DNA of 64,000 bases from Chrysopilus asiliformis (lineage: Eukaryota; Arthropoda; Insecta; Diptera; Rhagionidae): contig OZ035961.1 in the NCBI GenBank assembly GCA_964034945.1, forward strand, positions 21,180,161-21,244,160, read 5' to 3'. This document shows positions 60,502 to 64,000 of the stretch, in pieces (within the stretch, counting starts at the first letter, position 1; every line of letters starts with the position of its first letter). Both the position numbers and the translations under genes were made by a program. The notes below the pieces were generated by a model, which searched no databases, was not told the origin of the DNA, and saw only the letters and a list, made by a program, of their open reading frames with translations.

Positions 60502-61166
60502 AAAAATATTGTTAGATCTTTAGACTACTAGTTATATGAATTATTGAGAATGTTTTTCGAGTGAATAAAATTCCCAGATATTTAAATGGATTTTTTGTAC
60601 AGTTTTCTTTATCTAAATTCAATCGATGAGTTTTGTTTCGTAATTCAAGAGAAATATGTAACTGAATAATGCAATGTTGAATAAAATACATTTTGGTGAG
60701 AAATTTGTCTTTGAATAATCGACAATTGTATGATTTTGCTTCTTTATCGTTCTGCTTTTCAAAGATTTCAAGGCAGGTTGCGTTCTTGATTGCAAAAGGT
60801 TGCCTCTTCTCCCAAATTTATGAGAAACATTTCTGCGTTATTTACACCAAAACCGTCGAGTATTTTAAACTCATGCCATGACACCCAGAATGCGAAAATT
60901 ATATTGATTTTTATTTAAACAACGCTAACATTTTATTCGCACCATTTAAGAGACGTTATATTCAGATTCAGATTAAGTTCATTATAGATTATTTTGAAAA
61001 TTGTTGACTGTTTTTATAAATAAAGTTCTATCTATAAATAAATTAAATTAACAGAATCCAGTGTTTAATTCCTCTATAAACCAACAACTTGCTTAATCAT
61101 AAATTTATTTATTCCAGTAAAAATGTATTATTTACACTAAAGACTTATGGTATAGGCGACGACGTT
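60502..61166. other. 3' spacer between MIA40 and ZFYVE19 (tail to tail)
   Basis: A/T-rich with AATAAA on both strands. Short frames at 60693-60881 and 61089-61274 are unsupported. Confidence 0.5.
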
Positions 61167-62310
61167 TTAAAAATGATCTTCTTTGAAGTTTGGTGGTTTC
61201 TCAAACGGTTTAGTTTGATGTTGGCGATAGTCTTCGTCATCGTGACACTCTTTGAAACATCCGCGACAATATAAATCACCATCACAACCTAAACATCTGA
61301 TCATGGCGTCCTCATTGCAAATCGCACACCAAGGAAGTTCTTCGGTGTCCTTGCTAGGTGGTGGAATGCTTTCCAAAAACTCTTTTTCCTCTGCTGTTAA
61401 ATTAGCGTCCGGCAGCTGTGCTTCAGCAACAAACTGCAATGAGCAAATGTTTCCCAATTGATTTTCTTGATGTCTTAAAAGCTAGATTTACCTTTGCGAC
61501 GATTTCCTTGGCTGCAGTTTCTTCATCCTTCTCTTCGGGTGTAGTGGCGTCCAGCTTTTTGGCTTCGTTGCTTGGTCCTGCGGTATCTTTAAGGGCGGCC
61601 AAACGTTTTTCAATATCAGCTAAGGGATCAGTTGCCGCGGTGGCCGCTTCATCGATAATGTTTTCCTCTAAAAACTGCTTGATTAAGTCGTTGGTCTTCT
61701 CCTGATCGGTTCTAGTGTCCTTCGCAAGTAAATTGGCCTTTGAGTATTCTTTATATTCCTGTCCCTTTATTCCCGCCAATCGAATTGCCATTTCCGTGTC
61801 TGATTGCAGTTTCATACTCTTGCCATCCTTCAGATCCTTTAATCGTTTGCTAATAACGCTGTCCAAGTTTTCGTTTATCTCATCATTGTCGTCCGGAACA
61901 GCCTCCTCTGCTGTTTCCAAAGGCTTCAGGGGCGGCGCTAGATCTAAAAGGGGCTCACTTGACATATCGCTGAAAGAAAGTCGATTGATTTTTTTTGTAA
62001 ATAATCTGAATTAACTTAACCGACAGTGCTAGAAGGTCACTAGGCCTGGACTGTTGGGCAGATGCCTTATTAAATAATTGTTCCTGCTCCAGCTTTTCAA
62101 AACACTTGAGGCAGACATTTAGTTTTTCGTTATTTCTTCGTGGTACCTCTATCATCTTCCTAAGGCAGTTTTTGCAAAACGAGTATCCGCAATTGGGGCA
62201 ACCAAACTAGAATAGTGGATATTGAGAAATATTTTTATAGTACAAAGATTTACAAGTTTTACTTCCTTCGTAAAAAGTCCATATCGCTTAGTGCAAGCGG
62301 AACAGGACAT
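61167..62310 (-). CDS. ZFYVE19: Abscission/NoCut checkpoint regulator (ZFYVE19/ANCHR)
   Basis: Four exons on the minus strand: 62310-62263, 62206-62016, 61969-61492 and 61433-61167. Phases agree, giving 327 aa (human about 470). An N-terminal FYVE-like zinc finger has eight cysteines (CSAC, CPNC, CKNC, CLKC), spread over [16 protein letters not shown] to VCLKCFEKL. The centre is acidic and helical with [13 protein letters not shown] repeats. A MIM-like helix ([16 protein letters not shown]) matches the VPS4-binding motif of ANCHR. The C-terminus is a second zinc module ([24 protein letters not shown]). ANCHR delays abscission by retaining VPS4 until the midbody is clear of chromatin. The donor at GTTAA|GTTAAT (62016) was chosen to keep frame with exon 3. 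It lies tail-to-tail with MIA40. Confidence 0.9.
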
Positions 62311-62725
62311 TTTTCTGAATCCAAATAAATTACGAACGTAAATCCAATTAGAATCGCACAAAACAGCTGTCAAAAAATTTACAGTGGATTATAATCGCAC
62401 TAATACTATGTTCTAAACTTCCTATAACCCCGAAGCTAAATAAATTTTACAAAGAACAATCCAAGAAATAGCGTTTTTCGTGCCCCTGGGTTAACTTTTC
62501 ACAGAAATCATGGAGAAAGTTCATTAACCTGTCACCATCCTCCTGCAATCCGGTGGCTCTTGACGCCATATGGATGAAACTAGAGACTGTGCCCTTTCCA
62601 AAAAGTACTCAACCAAAGTGAAAACTACACTGATTCAAAATTTAGTTTAGGGGAGCAAAATCGTGCATCGATCTTTTAACGCTTTATTTGCCTGCGGCGT
62701 ATACCAACACGTTGCGATTGGCATC
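62311..62725. other. Spacer upstream of ZFYVE19
   Basis: No gene seen. The promoter of ZFYVE19 should be close to 62310. No clear motif. Confidence 0.4.
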
Positions 62726-62850
62726 ACCAATTCTGATAGTCGTGTAGTTTTCGATAAGAGTCGTTTTAAGTGTTTTTCTTGGTAGAAAAGCATTAACAAC
62801 AACACGTAAAACTGCTCTTGTCGAAAACGACACAACTATCAGAATCGGGG
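62726..62850. mobile_element. 125-bp TIR MITE family M1, copy 2
   Basis: CCAATTCTGATAGTCGTGTA at the left, CACAACTATCAGAATCGGGG at the right, with near-complete palindromy. The element is in the opposite orientation to 19675-19800. Confidence 0.85.
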
Positions 62851-63361
62851 AGTATATGTTTGAACGTTAACGCACAATGTCTATTGACTAGCGCCGATTA
62901 ACGGTTTATTATCCCATGAAATATCGCACTGTTTTAAGAACTATAAAAAATTCATTTAAAAGTTTGTAAAAAAACTTGTTGAAAGAATTGTCGAAAAACA
63001 AATTCGTAAGAAAAAAAGAAACAAAACACGTTTTTCCATTGAAAATCATAATTTTTATTATCATAACAAGCTTATATTTAATAAAGATTTTATATAACAT
63101 TCAATTTAAGACAGAAATTGTAATTTTCTTTTTAAAAAAAAGTTTATATAACTTTAGCAAATCTACCAAAACACATAAAAAAAATTTTTTCAACTAAATC
63201 CCATAGGAATCAAAAAATAACCGTAATAAATTATTTCTTTTTACAAAAGAAGTTTTATAAAAGAAAATGGCACTTTCTGTCGTGTTTGCTTGAATTTAAT
63301 TTAATACATTCTAGTAAAAAAATATTTCTTATTTTAATTTTAAGTTTATGATCTTCTCCAA
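62851..63361. other. 3' flank of NUP98-NUP96
   Basis: A/T-rich, no gene. Probably the 3' UTR of the minus-strand nucleoporin gene. Confidence 0.5.
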
Positions 63362-64000
63362 TCATTTCATATCCATTCCATCCGTTTTTATAATGTCATT
63401 AACAAATGTGTCGAGGAGAATTCTAAGCTCTTGTTGGGCGTATTCCTGCGGTAATGGAAGTTTCTCCAATGCAATTTTTATCAATCGGCATGGATTGTTG
63501 AGTTCTGTACACGTTAGCAACACGACTCGGACGAGACAAGCTAATTTTTGGGAAATTTCACTTTGGCAGAGTCTATGCTTTGACGTTGGACACGGGAATA
63601 AATTAATTCGAGAACATAAATCGGCTAATTGGGGCTTCAGACTCTCCCATCGCGTCACAATGTCTCCTTCGTGGATTGTCTTTAGACTTTCAAACTGGAA
63701 TTGAGAATAAAATTTGTTAGAAATCGAATTTTTATAAAGATCCTGTGTACATCGCTTTACCTTCTCATTCATTTCTATGAAATCAAGCAGAATTTGTCCT
63801 TGATTCGACCAATTCGAGACTAGCCTTGGGTCCTCGAATTGATTCAGAAGACTATGCAAGTAGGGAATATTTTCTGAAATTTTAAATTGATTAGAAATTG
63901 ATAGGAAATTTCGCAAATCATGTAAATTACCATTTATAACAGCGTCCGGTGCAATGTGTTTCATGATCACTTCATGCGCCAACGACCATTGCTTCGCTTT
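63362..64000 (-). CDS. NUP98: Nuclear pore complex protein NUP98-NUP96, C-terminal end (partial)
   Basis: Last three exons on the minus strand: the open end at 64000 down to 63931, 63873-63761, and 63694-63362 (stop). Small introns of 57 and 66 nt lie between. The protein piece is about 172 aa and reads AKQWSLAHEVIMKHIAPDAV, then INENIPYLHSLLNQF, NWSNQGQILLDFIEMNE, LADLCSRINLFPC and ISQKLACLVRVVLL. This matches the C-terminal alpha-solenoid of Nup96, a Y-complex scaffold subunit made by autoproteolysis of the NUP98-NUP96 precursor. Both small introns are frame-neutral, so a retained-intron reading also stays open, but splicing restores the conserved INEN and avoids a divergent insert. The rest of the gene is beyond the right edge. 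Confidence 0.9.
   Translation of the reverse strand, partial: KAKQWSLAHEVIMKHIAPDAVINGNLHDLRNFLSISNQFKISENIPYLHSLLNQFEDPRLVSNWSNQGQILLDFIEMNEKVKRCTQDLYKNSISNKFYSQFQFESLKTIHEGDIVTRWESLKPQLADLCSRINLFPCPTSKHRLCQSEISQKLACLVRVVLLTCTELNNPCRLIKIALEKLPLPQEYAQQELRILLDTFVNDIIKTDGMDMK

Overview
This is an AT-rich eukaryotic (insect) chromosomal window, with short coding exons, GT-AG introns, many mobile-element relics and no bacterial-type operons. The protein-coding genes look dipteran. The best clue is a hemomucin-type gene: a membrane-anchored strictosidine-synthase-like domain with a Thr/Pro mucin tail, next to widely conserved animal genes. The species cannot be named from the sequence alone.

Layout. 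Positions 1-14,485 are mostly mobile DNA: a 3.9-kb pogo-like element with a dead psq-type transposase fragment and nested insertions, a 1.2-kb hAT-like element with a perfect 8-bp target duplication, MITEs, and (GACA)n arrays. One unrecognised Pro/Tyr-rich ORF lies at 890-1375 (-). Positions 14,486-23,449 (+) hold a five-exon KCTD3/SHKBP1-type BTB plus beta-propeller gene. Positions 25,704-26,815 (-) hold RCE1, the CAAX prenyl endoprotease. Positions 28,981-38,493 (+) hold an eight-exon FBXO11 gene (F-box, right-handed beta-helix repeats, UBR-type zinc finger). Positions 38,494-49,568 have no recognisable gene but a dense set of TIR elements, including a three-deep nest, plus a 21-bp tandem array. 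Positions 49,569-54,287 (+) hold hemomucin/APMAP-like, with a 1.2-kb foldback element in its second intron.

The right end is compact: ZCRB1 (-, 55,615-56,610), RAD51 (-, 57,402-59,059), RPP14 (+, 59,363-59,864), CHCHD4/MIA40 (+, 59,903-60,501), ZFYVE19/ANCHR (-, 61,167-62,310) and the last three exons of NUP98-NUP96 (-, 63,362 to the window end). RAD51 and RPP14 are head-to-head with about 300 bp between start codons. RPP14 and MIA40 are separated by only 38 bp, which suggests a dicistronic transcript.

The genes do not form one pathway. They are housekeeping genes for ubiquitination, prenyl-protein processing, minor-spliceosome RNA binding, recombination, RNase P, mitochondrial import, the abscission checkpoint and the nuclear pore. 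The exon models were built by hand; every complete one keeps its reading frame from start to stop. No convincing new molecular system was found. The most unusual structures are the nested transposons, the foldback element and the possible RPP14-MIA40 dicistron.
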